Assembly (NCBI RefSeq): GCF_002101785.1
Contig: NZ_LQPJ01000151.1
Location: 1 to 64,000, forward strand
DNA: 64,000 nt
DNA from: Mycobacterium palustre
GTDB lineage: Bacteria > Actinomycetota > Actinomycetes > Mycobacteriales > Mycobacteriaceae
Reading direction: 5' to 3'
Position numbers and translations under genes: made by a program. Each line of letters begins with the position of its first letter. The stretch's first letter is position 1. Under the pieces are notes generated by a model. That model did not search any database. It saw only the letters and a program-made list of their open reading frames with translations, and was not told the origin of the DNA. This document shows positions 8,648 through 17,067 of the stretch, one piece after another.

Positions 8648-8660
8648 TGAACACCGTTTC
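8648..8660. promoter_or_regulatory. Candidate BioQ-type operator upstream of bioB
   Basis: TGAAC-ACC-GTTTC matches four of five positions per half against the TGAAC-N3-GTTnn palindrome described for the biotin repressor BioQ in actinobacteria. It lies 73 bp before the bioB start, just after a possible -10 element (TACCCT, 8638-8643), where a bound repressor would block initiation. Confidence 0.45.
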
Positions 8661-8733
8661 ATTCAGGCTGCCACGGTCACGTGGCGGGCGCGGTCGCGTG
8701 CGGCCGCGGAACAGACATGCAGGGGAGCACCTG

Positions 8734-9771
8734 GTGACTCAAGCGGCAACTCGACCGGCGGCCGGCGCCGACCACGACGCGGACATCCTTCAGGTCGCCC
8801 GGCGGCAGGTGCTGGAAGGCGGCGAAGGGTTGGGCCGCGAGCAGGTGCTGCAGGTGCTGCAGCTGCCCGACGACCGCCTCGACGAGCTGCTGGCGCTGGC
8901 CCACGAGGTGCGGATGCGCTGGTGCGGCCCGGAGGTCGAGGTCGAGGGGATCATCAGCCTCAAGACCGGCGGCTGCCCGGAGGACTGCCACTTCTGCTCG
9001 CAGTCCGGCCTTTTCGCGTCGCCGGTGCGCAGCGCCCGGCTGGACATCCCGAGCCTGGTGGAGGCGGCCAAGCAGACCGCGAAGTCGGGCGCCACGGAAT
9101 TTTGCATCGTGGCCGCGGTGCGCGGCCCCGACGAGCGGCTGATGGCGCAGGTGGCGGCCGGCATCGAGGCGATCCGCGACGAGGTGGAGATCAACATCGC
9201 CTGCTCGCTGGGGATGCTGACCGCCGAGCAGGTGGAGCAGCTGTCGGCGATGGGGGTGCACCGTTACAACCACAACCTGGAGACCGCCCGCTCGTACTTC
9301 CCCAACGTCGTCACCACGCACACCTGGGAGGAGCGCTGGCAGACGCTGTCGATGGTGCGTGACGCCGGCATGGAGGTGTGCTGCGGCGGCATCCTCGGCA
9401 TGGGCGAGACGCTCGAGCAGCGCGCCGAATTCGCCGCCGACCTGGCCGAGCTGGGGCCCGACGAGGTGCCGCTGAACTTCCTCAACCCGCGGCCCGGCAC
9501 CCCGTTCGGTGACCTGGAGGTGCTGCCGGCCAGCGAGGCGCTGAAGGCGGTGGCCGCATTCCGGCTGGCGCTGCCGCGCACCATGTTGCGCTTCGCCGGG
9601 GGCCGCGAGATCACCCTCGGAGACCTGGGCGCCAAGCAGGGCATCCTGGGCGGCATCAACGCCGTCATCGTCGGGAACTACCTGACCACGCTCGGGCGGC
9701 CGGCCGAGGCGGACCTGGAGCTGCTCGAGGACCTGCAGATGCCGCTCAAGGCGCTCAACGCCAGCTTGTAG
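8734..9771 (+). CDS. bioB: Biotin synthase
   Basis: Radical-SAM enzyme inserting sulfur into dethiobiotin, the last step of biotin synthesis. The 4Fe-4S motif is at C81, C85 and C88 (GGCPEDCHFCSQSG). YNHNLET and CCGGILGMGE follow as in the family. GTG at 8734 follows an AGGGGAGC ribosome site at suitable spacing and gives 345 residues, close to the M. tuberculosis protein (349). bsaP follows after 13 bp, indicating an operon. Confidence 0.97.
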   Translation: MTQAATRPAAGADHDADILQVARRQVLEGGEGLGREQVLQVLQLPDDRLDELLALAHEVRMRWCGPEVEVEGIISLKTGGCPEDCHFCSQSGLFASPVRSARLDIPSLVEAAKQTAKSGATEFCIVAAVRGPDERLMAQVAAGIEAIRDEVEINIACSLGMLTAEQVEQLSAMGVHRYNHNLETARSYFPNVVTTHTWEERWQTLSMVRDAGMEVCCGGILGMGETLEQRAEFAADLAELGPDEVPLNFLNPRPGTPFGDLEVLPASEALKAVAAFRLALPRTMLRFAGGREITLGDLGAKQGILGGINAVIVGNYLTTLGRPAEADLELLEDLQMPLKALNASL

Positions 9772-9784
9772 AACACTGGGAATC

Positions 9785-10021
9785 GTGGCCGAAAAGGTGG
9801 GCGATCGGGGGGCCCCGGTGACCGCGGGCGTCTACAACGTCTACACCGGGGAATTGGGCGGCACCGCCGTCCCGACGGCGGCCCAGCTGGGCCTGGAGCC
9901 GCCCCGGTTCTGCGCGGAATGCGGCCGCCGGATGGTGGTCCAGGTGCGTCCCGACGGCTGGCGGGCCCGGTGCTCGCGGCACGGCGAGGTCGACTCGGTC
10001 GACGTGGAGGCGCAGCGATGA
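9785..10021 (+). CDS. bsaP: Biotin synthase auxiliary protein BsaP (Rv1590-like)
   Basis: 78 residues starting at GTG. It has a conserved YNVYTGEL-type N-terminal block and a cysteine set (FCAECGRR, then ARCSRHGE) typical of a small metal or Fe-S binding fold. The equivalent gene after bioB in M. tuberculosis (Rv1590) has been reported to be needed for biotin synthase activity. Position directly after bioB and the cysteine pattern support the same role. The TGA stop overlaps the next ATG (ATGA), so the third gene is coupled too. Confidence 0.8.
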   Translation: MAEKVGDRGAPVTAGVYNVYTGELGGTAVPTAAQLGLEPPRFCAECGRRMVVQVRPDGWRARCSRHGEVDSVDVEAQR

Positions 10022-10653
10022 CGTCAGAGGTGGCCGCTGCCCGCGGGAGCGGGGCCCGCGCCGTCGTCCTCGCGGCGCTGGGTGTGGCCCTGACCGGCGC
10101 GGCGCTCGGCGGGCTGTGGGCCTGGATCGCCCCGCCGATCCACGCGGTGGTGGCGATCACCCGCGCGGGCGAACGCGTCCACGACTACCTGGGCACCGAA
10201 TCGTCGCACTTCTTCGACGCGCCGTGCCTGCTGCTGGGGCTGCTGACGGTGCTGGCGGTGGTGGCGGCGGTGCTGGTCTGGCAGTGGCGCGGGCGCCGCG
10301 GGCCGGCGATGGTGATCGCGCTGTCCGTCGGCATGGTGGTCGCGGCCGCGGCGGCGGCGGGCACCGGGGCGCTGCTGGTGTGGCTGGGCTACGGCGCGGT
10401 GAACTTCGACGCGGTGCCCCTGGTGGGAAAGCCGTCGGTGGCCTATGTCGTCCAGGCGCCGCCGGTGTTCTTCTCCCGCGGGCCGCTGCAGGTGGCGGTG
10501 ACGCTGCTGTGGCCCGCCGGCATCGCGGCGCTGATGTACGCCGTGCTGGCGGCCGCCGACGCCCGCGACGACCTCGGGGTGATCCCGGGGGCCGACCGGC
10601 CGTCACCAGCGGCGCCGGTGGAGCCGGAGGCCCCGGAAGCCGCGGTGTCCTAG
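10018..10653 (+). CDS. DUF2567-like membrane protein (Rv1591-like)
   Basis: 211 residues with about four transmembrane helices (near 18-38, 68-88, 98-122 and 160-182), a short extracytoplasmic loop after the first helix, and a Pro/Glu-rich cytoplasmic tail. No catalytic motif is visible. It overlaps bsaP by 4 bp, as in M. tuberculosis. Function is unknown; membership of the bioB operon is the only hint. It converges on the lipase gene with a 22-bp gap. Confidence 0.75.
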   Translation: MTSEVAAARGSGARAVVLAALGVALTGAALGGLWAWIAPPIHAVVAITRAGERVHDYLGTESSHFFDAPCLLLGLLTVLAVVAAVLVWQWRGRRGPAMVIALSVGMVVAAAAAAGTGALLVWLGYGAVNFDAVPLVGKPSVAYVVQAPPVFFSRGPLQVAVTLLWPAGIAALMYAVLAAADARDDLGVIPGADRPSPAAPVEPEAPEAAVS

Positions 10654-10675
10654 CCGTGGGCGCTCACAGGGGCCC

Positions 10676-12016
10676 TCACAAAGGGCGATGCGGGATCTTC
10701 CTGCCGGTGATCACCTTGGCGGCGATCTTGACCAGCCGCGCCATGCCGACGTAGGTCATCGGGTTGAACATCGTCGGCCACGTGGTCCTGATCAGGTGCT
10801 CGGTCAGCGGCCGGCGCGCGAACCGGTCGGTGAGCCAGCGCAGCGCCATCGGCGCCGACAGCGGGTGCAGGCAGATGTGCTCGTTGAACGAGTCGCGGTG
10901 GTAGGTGACGCTGGCGCCGCCGGCCGAATAGGCGTGCGCGAGCTGGTCGATGTCGTGCACGTCGATCAGGTAGTCGTGCACGGCCTGCACGATCAGCACC
11001 GGCGGGGTCGGCACCGCCGCGCCCAGCTTGATGCTGTCGAAGACGTGGGTGATCTCCGCCGTCGACAGGATGTCTTCGAGCGGCTCGTCCAGGTAGTCGC
11101 CCATGTTCTTGCCGGCCATCCGTAGGACCGCCTCCACGGTGGTCATCTTCGCCAGCGAGTCGAGCAGGGCGCGCCCCTCGTCGTTGGTGTGCTCCTTGAT
11201 GATCCGGTCCAGGTCCGGGTAGATGCGGGCCAGCGCGGCGACGACCAGCGCGGGCAGCCCGGCCAAAAAGGTGCCGTTGAGCCGGCGAAACGTGTGGCCG
11301 AGGTCGCCGACGGGCGAGCCCAGCACCGCCCCGACGACGTCGAGTTCGGGCGCGTAGTCCGCGCACATCTCGGCGGCCCACGCGCTGGCCAGCCCGCCGC
11401 CGGAATAACCCCACAGCCCGGTCGGCGCCGACGGGTCCAAACCGAGCCGCTCGGAGCTCAGCGCGGCCCGGATCCCGTCCAGGACGCGGTAGCCGGGCTC
11501 GTACGGCGCGCCCCAGGAGCCGCGGAGGCCCTCGTGGTCGGGCACCGACACGACCCAGCCCTCGGCGGCCGCGGCGCTGATCAGCAAGTACTCGAACTGG
11601 CTCAGCGCCCCGAGCGCCTTGGCCCGGCGCCGCAGCGCATAGGACGGAAAACAGCGCGACGTCATCGCGTCGATCGCGCACTGGTAGGACAGCAGCGGGC
11701 AACTCTGGCCGGGGGCCATCCCGGCCGGGACGATCACCGTCGTCACCGTCGCCTCCGGCTCGCCGTCCATGTCCGACGTGCGGTAGAGCAGCTGAACCGC
11801 GGTCGTCGGCTGCGGGATCAGGCCCAAAAACGCCAGCTCGACCTCCCGCGAGCGCAAAACGGTGCCCGGCTCGGCATGCTGGTAGCCCGGTGGCGGCTGG
11901 TAGAACGGGTCGTCCGAGGGCAGCAGCGGGCGGACCTTGCGCTGCAGTTCCTCGTGCGGCGGCCGAGCGATCCACTGCGCGCCGCGCGTCCCCGCCAGAT
12001 TGCCGAGCTCAACCAT
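10676..12016 (-). CDS. Secretory lipase-family hydrolase (Rv1592c-like)
   Basis: 446 residues, the same length as M. tuberculosis Rv1592c. It is an alpha/beta hydrolase of the LIP secretory-lipase family. The nucleophile elbow is GYSGGG near residue 188; acid and His candidates follow in VHDYLIDVHD and FNEHICLH. No classical signal peptide is visible, although related proteins are found in the envelope. It probably hydrolyses acylglycerols or short-chain esters. The 186-bp gap upstream (12017-12202) holds no further gene or clear signal. Confidence 0.85.
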   Translation of the reverse strand: MVELGNLAGTRGAQWIARPPHEELQRKVRPLLPSDDPFYQPPPGYQHAEPGTVLRSREVELAFLGLIPQPTTAVQLLYRTSDMDGEPEATVTTVIVPAGMAPGQSCPLLSYQCAIDAMTSRCFPSYALRRRAKALGALSQFEYLLISAAAAEGWVVSVPDHEGLRGSWGAPYEPGYRVLDGIRAALSSERLGLDPSAPTGLWGYSGGGLASAWAAEMCADYAPELDVVGAVLGSPVGDLGHTFRRLNGTFLAGLPALVVAALARIYPDLDRIIKEHTNDEGRALLDSLAKMTTVEAVLRMAGKNMGDYLDEPLEDILSTAEITHVFDSIKLGAAVPTPPVLIVQAVHDYLIDVHDIDQLAHAYSAGGASVTYHRDSFNEHICLHPLSAPMALRWLTDRFARRPLTEHLIRTTWPTMFNPMTYVGMARLVKIAAKVITGRKIPHRPL

Positions 12017-12202
12017 TCAGGTTCCCTTCTTGGCCATCCGGCATTGTCGCGTATGAACGGGCGGTGGCCAAAACGTGATCGCCGCATTGTGAGCCGGTTC
12101 TCGTCGGTCCGTGCAGCTCACCGGCGCGTGTGGTGCCAATCTACCGGCGTGTCCCCGGCGGCGTGTCCGCTTCTGCCCAGCCGGGCGCCATTCGAAGCGG
12201 GC

Positions 12203-12913
12203 TCACAGCGGGCCGGGCGGCCGGAACGCGGCGAATTCATCGGTGACCCGCAGCCGGGAGTCGGTGAAGTGATACAGCGCCGCGGGCCGGCCCCCGCTGC
12301 GGCCGGACTGCGCCATGGTGCCGGTCTGGGTGATGACGCCGCGGCGGGCCAGGACGCGCTGCAGGTTGGTCGCGTCGACCTGGTAACCCAGCGCGGCGCC
12401 GTAGATGTCCCGCAGCGTCGAGAGCGCGAATTCCTTTGGCGCCAAGGCGAACCCGATGTTGGTGTAGGACATCTTGGCCACCAGCCGGGCGCGCGCGTGC
12501 TCCACCATCGGGCCGTGGTCGAACGCCATCGGCGGCAGCGAGTTAACCGGATGCCAGCGGGTGTCGGGCGGCAGCTCGGGGGTGGCGGGGGAGGGCACCA
12601 GCCCCAAAAACGTCGACGCGATCACCCGGGCGCCCGGGACCCGGTGCGGGTCGGAGAACACCGCCAGCTGTTCCAGGTGGGCCAGCTCTCTCAGGTCGAC
12701 CTTTTCGGCCAACTGGCGCCGAACCGACGTGGTCAAATCCTCGTCGCTGCGCAGCCGCCCGCCGGGCAGCGCCCACGCGCCGCGCTGCGGCTCGCGGGCG
12801 CGTTGCCATAACAGCGCGTTCAACTGCGGTTTTCCCTTCCGGGTGGCGGGCGTCACCTCGCGAACCTGAAACACGACGGCGAGCACTTCGTGTTCAGTGC
12901 TAGTATGGCCCAT
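12203..12913 (-). CDS. nrtR: NrtR, Nudix-related transcriptional repressor of NAD synthesis
   Basis: 236 residues, equal in length to Rv1593c. An N-terminal Nudix-like domain (about 1-145) carries a degenerate box: GGRLRSDEDL continues as RRQLAEK, so the catalytic REUxEE glutamates are missing, as expected for a sensor rather than a hydrolase. The C-terminal half (about 150-236) is a winged helix. NrtR proteins bind ADP-ribose-type ligands and repress NAD genes. The gene diverges from nadABC with 48 bp between the starts, and a perfect inverted repeat abuts its own ATG. Confidence 0.9.
   Translation of the reverse strand: MGHTSTEHEVLAVVFQVREVTPATRKGKPQLNALLWQRAREPQRGAWALPGGRLRSDEDLTTSVRRQLAEKVDLRELAHLEQLAVFSDPHRVPGARVIASTFLGLVPSPATPELPPDTRWHPVNSLPPMAFDHGPMVEHARARLVAKMSYTNIGFALAPKEFALSTLRDIYGAALGYQVDATNLQRVLARRGVITQTGTMAQSGRSGGRPAALYHFTDSRLRVTDEFAAFRPPGPL
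12898..12906 (+). promoter_or_regulatory. Candidate extended -10 promoter for nadABC
   Basis: TGCTAGTAT combines a TGn extension with the hexamer TAGTAT. No good -35 hexamer is visible, which suits an extended -10 promoter. Transcription would begin near 12913, directly before the NrtR inverted repeat, and the element lies inside the first codons of the divergent nrtR. Confidence 0.5.
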
Positions 12914-12936
12914 GTTTTCGATTCTAAGTCGAAAAC
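12914..12936. promoter_or_regulatory. Candidate NrtR operator between nrtR and nadA
   Basis: GTTTTCGA and TCGAAAAC form a perfect 8-bp inverted repeat separated by 7 nt. It starts at the base next to the nrtR ATG and ends 25 bp before nadA. One bound repressor here could block both divergent genes, fitting NrtR autoregulation and control of de novo NAD synthesis. Confidence 0.75.
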
Positions 12937-12961
12937 CTTCGGGCGCGAAAGGAGCCGCCGC

Positions 12962-14011
12962 ATGACGGTTTTGGATCGCATGGACACGCTCGCGAACGAC
13001 ATGGCTGCTCGCATTGCCAACACCCCCACCGGCTATGCCGGCGTGGACGGCGACGAACGGTGGGCGGCCGAAATCCGCCGGCTGGCCACGCTGCGCGGGG
13101 CCACCGTGCTCGCCCACAACTACCAACTGCCCGCGATCCAGGACGTTGCCGACCACGTGGGCGATTCGCTGGCGCTGTCGCGGATCGCCGCCGAGGCACC
13201 CGAGGACACCATCGTGTTCTGCGGGGTGCATTTCATGGCCGAGACCGCCAAGATCCTCAGCCCGGACAAGACCGTGCTGATCCCGGATCAGCGGGCCGGC
13301 TGCTCGCTGGCCGACTCGATCACCCCCGACGAGCTGCGCGCCTGGAAGGACGAACACCCCGGCGCCGTCGTCGTCTCCTACGTCAACACCACGGCCGCGG
13401 TGAAGGCGCTCACCGACATCTGCTGCACCTCGTCCAACGCCGTCGAGGTCGTCGAGTCCATCGACCCCGACCGCGAGGTGCTGTTCTGCCCGGACCAGTT
13501 CCTCGGCGCGCACGTGCGCCGCGTGACCGGCCGGAAAAACCTGCACGTGTGGGCCGGCGAATGCCACGTGCACGCCGGCATCAACGGCGACGAGCTGTCC
13601 GACCAGGCCCGCGCCAACCCCGACGCCGAGCTCTACGTGCACCCCGAATGCGGTTGCGCCACTTCGGCTTTGTACCTCGCCGGCGAGGGCTCCTTCCCGG
13701 CCGAGCGGGTCAAGATCCTGTCCACCGGCGGCATGCTCGACGCGGCCCACGAGACGCGCGCCCGCAAGGTGCTGGTCGCCACCGAGGTCGGCATGCTGCA
13801 CCAATTGCGCCGGGCCGCACCACAAGTCGACTTCCAGGCGGTCAACGACCGCGCCTCCTGCAGGTACATGAAGATGATCACCCCCGCGGCGCTGCTGCGC
13901 TGCCTGGTCGAGGGCGCCGACGAGGTTCACGTCGACGCCGACATCGCGGCCGCGGGCCGGCGCAGCGTGCAGCGCATGATCGCGATCGGCCAACCGGGCG
14001 GCGGCGAATGA
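12962..14011 (+). CDS. nadA: Quinolinate synthase
   Basis: Fe-S enzyme condensing iminoaspartate with dihydroxyacetone phosphate to quinolinate. 349 residues, as in M. tuberculosis. Cluster cysteines of the family are visible in IVFCGVHFMAE, FCPDQFLG and HPECGCATSA. AAAGGAG precedes the ATG at good spacing. The stop overlaps the nadB start (ATGA). First gene of the nadABC operon under the putative NrtR site. Confidence 0.97.
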   Translation: MTVLDRMDTLANDMAARIANTPTGYAGVDGDERWAAEIRRLATLRGATVLAHNYQLPAIQDVADHVGDSLALSRIAAEAPEDTIVFCGVHFMAETAKILSPDKTVLIPDQRAGCSLADSITPDELRAWKDEHPGAVVVSYVNTTAAVKALTDICCTSSNAVEVVESIDPDREVLFCPDQFLGAHVRRVTGRKNLHVWAGECHVHAGINGDELSDQARANPDAELYVHPECGCATSALYLAGEGSFPAERVKILSTGGMLDAAHETRARKVLVATEVGMLHQLRRAAPQVDFQAVNDRASCRYMKMITPAALLRCLVEGADEVHVDADIAAAGRRSVQRMIAIGQPGGGE

Positions 14012-15585
14012 TGGCCCGTCCCACCTGGAGCGACGACGCCGACGTCGTCGTCGTCGGCACCGGCGTCGCCGGGTTGGCCGCCGCGCTGGCCGCCCACCGC
14101 GCCGGGCGCACCGTCGTGGTGCTGAGCAAGGCGGACCAGGCCCGCGGCGCGACCGCAACGCACTACGCGCAGGGCGGCATCGCGGTCGTGCTGCCCGGCA
14201 ACGACGACTCGGTCGAGGCCCACGTCGCCGACACGCTGGCCGCCGGCGCGGGCCTGTGCGATCCCGACGCGGTGTGCTCGATCGTCGCCGACGGCTACCG
14301 TGCGGTGTCCGAATTGGTCGGTGCCGGAGCGCGTTTCGACGAGGCCGCCCCCGGCCGCTGGGACGTCACGAGGGAGGGCGGCCACTCGCGCCGCCGCATC
14401 GTGCACGCCGGGGGCGACGCCACCGGCGCCGAGGTGCAGCGCGCGCTCGACCACGCCGCGGCGGCCCTGGACATCCGCACCGGCCACGTCGCGCTGCGGG
14501 TGCTGCACGACGGCTGCGCGGTGACCGGGGTGCTGGTCGGCAACCCCGACGGGTACGGGATCGTCAGCGCGCCGTCGGTGATCCTGGCCTCGGGCGGCAT
14601 CGGGCACCTCTACGGCGCGACCACCAACCCGGAGGGCTCCACCGGCGACGGGATCGCGCTGGCGCTGTGGGCGGGCGTCGCCGTCAGCGACCTCGAGTTC
14701 ATCCAGTTCCACCCCACGATGCTGTTCGCCGGCGCCGCCGGCGGGCGGCGTCCTCTCGTGACCGAGGCCATCCGCGGGGAGGGCGCGAAACTGGTTGACC
14801 GCCACGGTAATTCGGTGACCGCCGGCGTTCACCCGATGGGCGACCTGGCACCGCGCGACGTCGTGGCGGGGGCGATCGACGCGCGCCTGCGGGCCACCGG
14901 CGACCCGTGCGTCTTCCTCGACGCGCGCGGCATCACGGGCTTCGCGGCGCGGTTCCCCACCGTGACGGCCGCCTGCCGGGCCGCCGGCATCGACCCCGTC
15001 CGCCAACCCATCCCGGTGGTCCCCGGCGCGCACTACAGCTGCGGCGGCGTCGTCACCGACGTGCACGGCCAGACGGAGCTGCCGGGCCTGTTCGCCGCGG
15101 GCGAGGTGGCACGCACCGGCATGCACGGCGCAAACCGCTTGGCGTCCAACAGCTTGCTGGAGGGCTTGGTGGTGGGGGGCCGCGCCGGAAGGGCGGCGGC
15201 CGAGCACGCGGCGGCGGCGGGGCGGGCGCGCGCGGTGGCGTTCGAGCCCCTGGCCTGCGCCGCGCTGGAGCGCGCCGAGCTGCAGCGGGCGATGAGCCGT
15301 GACGCCTCGGTGCTGCGCGAGGCCGCCGGTCTGAACCGGTTGGCGGACAGGCTTTCTCGCGCGCCGGTGCGCCCCGTCGCCGGCCGCCGGGATTTCGAGG
15401 ACGTCGCGTTGACGGTCACCGCACGGGCGGTGACCGCGGCGGCCTTGGCGCGCACCGAAAGCCGCGGATGCCATCACCGCGCCGAATTCCCCGACCCCGC
15501 GCCGGACCAGGCGCGCAGCAGCGTGCTGCGGCTGGCCGACGACCGGTGCTCGGTGCTGGTGGAGGCGCTGGCGGCGGTGGGATGA
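14008..15585 (+). CDS. nadB: L-aspartate oxidase
   Basis: Flavoenzyme oxidising L-aspartate to iminoaspartate for NadA. 525 residues. It has an FAD dinucleotide motif VVGTGVAGLAAALAA near residue 14 and THYAQGGIAVV near residue 53. HPMGDLAPRDVVAGAID and the HGANRLASNSLLEGLVVGGR block are as in the succinate dehydrogenase/aspartate oxidase family. Both ends overlap neighbours by 4 bp (ATGA), indicating translational coupling with nadA and nadC. Confidence 0.97.
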   Translation: MMARPTWSDDADVVVVGTGVAGLAAALAAHRAGRTVVVLSKADQARGATATHYAQGGIAVVLPGNDDSVEAHVADTLAAGAGLCDPDAVCSIVADGYRAVSELVGAGARFDEAAPGRWDVTREGGHSRRRIVHAGGDATGAEVQRALDHAAAALDIRTGHVALRVLHDGCAVTGVLVGNPDGYGIVSAPSVILASGGIGHLYGATTNPEGSTGDGIALALWAGVAVSDLEFIQFHPTMLFAGAAGGRRPLVTEAIRGEGAKLVDRHGNSVTAGVHPMGDLAPRDVVAGAIDARLRATGDPCVFLDARGITGFAARFPTVTAACRAAGIDPVRQPIPVVPGAHYSCGGVVTDVHGQTELPGLFAAGEVARTGMHGANRLASNSLLEGLVVGGRAGRAAAEHAAAAGRARAVAFEPLACAALERAELQRAMSRDASVLREAAGLNRLADRLSRAPVRPVAGRRDFEDVALTVTARAVTAAALARTESRGCHHRAEFPDPAPDQARSSVLRLADDRCSVLVEALAAVG

Positions 15586-16442
15586 CGATGCTGTCCGACG
15601 TTGAACTCGAGGCCGCGCGCGACGTGGTCCGCCGCGGCCTGGCCGAGGACCTGCAATACGGCCTCGACGTCACCACGCTGGCCACGGTGCCCGACGGCGC
15701 GGTGGCCACGGCGTCGATGGTGTCCCGGGAGCCCGGCGTCATCGCCGGGGTGGACGTCGCGTTGCTGGTGCTCGACGAGGTGCTCGGCGCCGGCGATTAC
15801 CAGGTGCTCGACCGTGTGGAGGACGGCGTCCGGGTGCGCCCCGGCGGGTCGTTGTTGACGGTGCGTGCGCAGACCCGCGGCCTGCTGATCGCGGAGCGGA
15901 CCATGCTGAACCTGATCTGCCACCTGTCGGGGATCGCCACCGCCACCGCGGCCTGGGTCGACGCGGTCCAGGGCACCAAGGCCAAGGTCCGCGACACCCG
16001 CAAGACCCTGCCCGGGCTGCGACTGCTGCAGAAATACGCGGTGCGCGTCGGCGGTGGCGTCAACCACCGGATGGGGTTGGGCGACGCGGCGCTGATCAAG
16101 GACAACCACGTCGCGGCCGCCGGATCGGTCGTCGACGCGCTGCGCGCGGTGCGCGACGCCGCGCCCGACGTGCCATGCGAGGTCGAGGTCGACTCGCTCG
16201 AGCAGCTCGACGAGCTGCTGCCCGAGAAGCCGGAGCTCGTGCTGCTCGACAACTTTCCGGTGTGGCAGACGCAGATGGCCGTGCAGCGCCGCGACGCCCG
16301 CGCGCCGTCGGTGCTGCTGGAGTCGTCGGGCGGGCTCACCCTGGACAACGCGGCGACCTACGCCGCCACCGGCGTCGACTACCTGGCCGTCGGCGCGCTG
16401 ACGCATTCGGTGCGGGTGCTCGACATCGGCCTGGATGTGTAG
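15582..16442 (+). CDS. nadC: Nicotinate-nucleotide pyrophosphorylase (quinolinate phosphoribosyltransferase)
   Basis: Converts quinolinate and PRPP to nicotinate mononucleotide. 286 residues. Substrate-binding blocks are present: RDTRKTLPGLR, GGGVNHRMGLGDAALIKDNH and the EVEVDSLEQ / LLDNFP strands of the alpha/beta barrel. The ATG overlaps the nadB stop. A 17-bp gap separates its end from the convergent tetR gene, so this closes the nad operon. Confidence 0.97.
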   Translation: MTMLSDVELEAARDVVRRGLAEDLQYGLDVTTLATVPDGAVATASMVSREPGVIAGVDVALLVLDEVLGAGDYQVLDRVEDGVRVRPGGSLLTVRAQTRGLLIAERTMLNLICHLSGIATATAAWVDAVQGTKAKVRDTRKTLPGLRLLQKYAVRVGGGVNHRMGLGDAALIKDNHVAAAGSVVDALRAVRDAAPDVPCEVEVDSLEQLDELLPEKPELVLLDNFPVWQTQMAVQRRDARAPSVLLESSGGLTLDNAATYAATGVDYLAVGALTHSVRVLDIGLDV

Positions 16443-16459
16443 CGCGGGAACCGGATCCG

Positions 16460-17026
16460 TCAGCCGCGAAGCAGGGTCCGCGCGGCCGGCTTGGCGGCGT
16501 CGAGCGCACCCGCGTCGCCGGAAATCCGGGACAGGATCAGCGCGCCCTCGATCAGCGAGATAACCGCTAACGCAACGGCTTTCGCGTCATCGTCGGGCCA
16601 GCCGTCAACGCGCAGCCGCTCTTCGATCGCGGCACACCAGCCGGCGAAGGCGCGCGCCGACGCCGCGCGCACCAGCGGGCTGGCGTTCACCGACTCGGTG
16701 GCGATCGGTTCGATGGGGCAGCCGTCGCGCTGGTCGCCGGCCAGCCGGGCGGCCAGCAGGTCGACCCAGCGGTCGACGATGTCGGCCACCGGCCTGCCCG
16801 TCGCCAAAAACCGGCGCAACAGTTGCTCGATGCCGGCCCCCTGGCTGTGCACGACCGCGGCGGCCAACTGCTGTTTGCCCTGCGGGAAGTGGTGATACAG
16901 CGAGCCGGGTTTGACGCCGGCCTCTTCGAGGATCTGGTTGAGCCCGGTCGCCGCGTAGCCCTGGCGCCGGAACAAGGTCGCGGCGCTGTCGATCAGCGCC
17001 GCGCGGCTGCGATCTGGTCTCGGCAC
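16460..17026 (-). CDS. TetR-family transcriptional regulator
   Basis: 188 residues from GTG at 17026. A longer frame exists, but its first codons are the operator palindrome itself, so the shorter start is preferred. A helix-turn-helix lies at residues about 8-55 (DSAATLFRRQGYAATGLNQILEEAG, KPGSLYHHFPQGK), typical of the family. The C-terminal domain resembles the TetR_C groups of LmrA/YxaF-type regulators (contains DGCPIEPIATE). It is divergent from the dehydrogenase gene across a perfect palindrome, so it probably controls itself and that gene. H37Rv has no such pair at this place. Confidence 0.85.
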   Translation of the reverse strand: MPRPDRSRAALIDSAATLFRRQGYAATGLNQILEEAGVKPGSLYHHFPQGKQQLAAAVVHSQGAGIEQLLRRFLATGRPVADIVDRWVDLLAARLAGDQRDGCPIEPIATESVNASPLVRAASARAFAGWCAAIEERLRVDGWPDDDAKAVALAVISLIEGALILSRISGDAGALDAAKPAARTLLRG

Positions 17027-17030
17027 GCTA

Positions 17031-17059
17031 TTGACTTTACTTGAGTGATCACTCAAGAA
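17031..17059 (+). promoter_or_regulatory. Candidate -35/-10 for the dehydrogenase gene
   Basis: TTGACT (17031-17036) is a good -35. A weak -10 (CAAGAA, 17054-17059) follows after 17 bp, and the operator palindrome fills the spacer. The -10 match is poor, so the call is tentative. Confidence 0.35.
17040..17057. promoter_or_regulatory. Perfect 18-bp palindrome, candidate TetR operator
   Basis: CTTGAGTGATCACTCAAG is fully self-complementary and lies between the divergent tetR and dehydrogenase starts. Length and symmetry match operators of TetR-family repressors that control their divergent neighbour. Confidence 0.75.
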
Positions 17060-17067
17060 TGCTGGGT

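Noticed and set aside
12017..12202. Possible small gene or RNA in the gap between the lipase and nrtR
   Set aside because: Only short frames without ribosome sites and no stable hairpin or conserved RNA motif were seen.
12914..14158. Long N-terminal extension of the nrtR frame
   Set aside because: It would run through nadA antisense and through the operator. The ATG at 12913 gives exactly the expected NrtR length.
17041..17056. TTG starts reading MSDHS in both directions
   Set aside because: Both come from the palindrome itself, which is self-complementary. Starts outside it are better placed.
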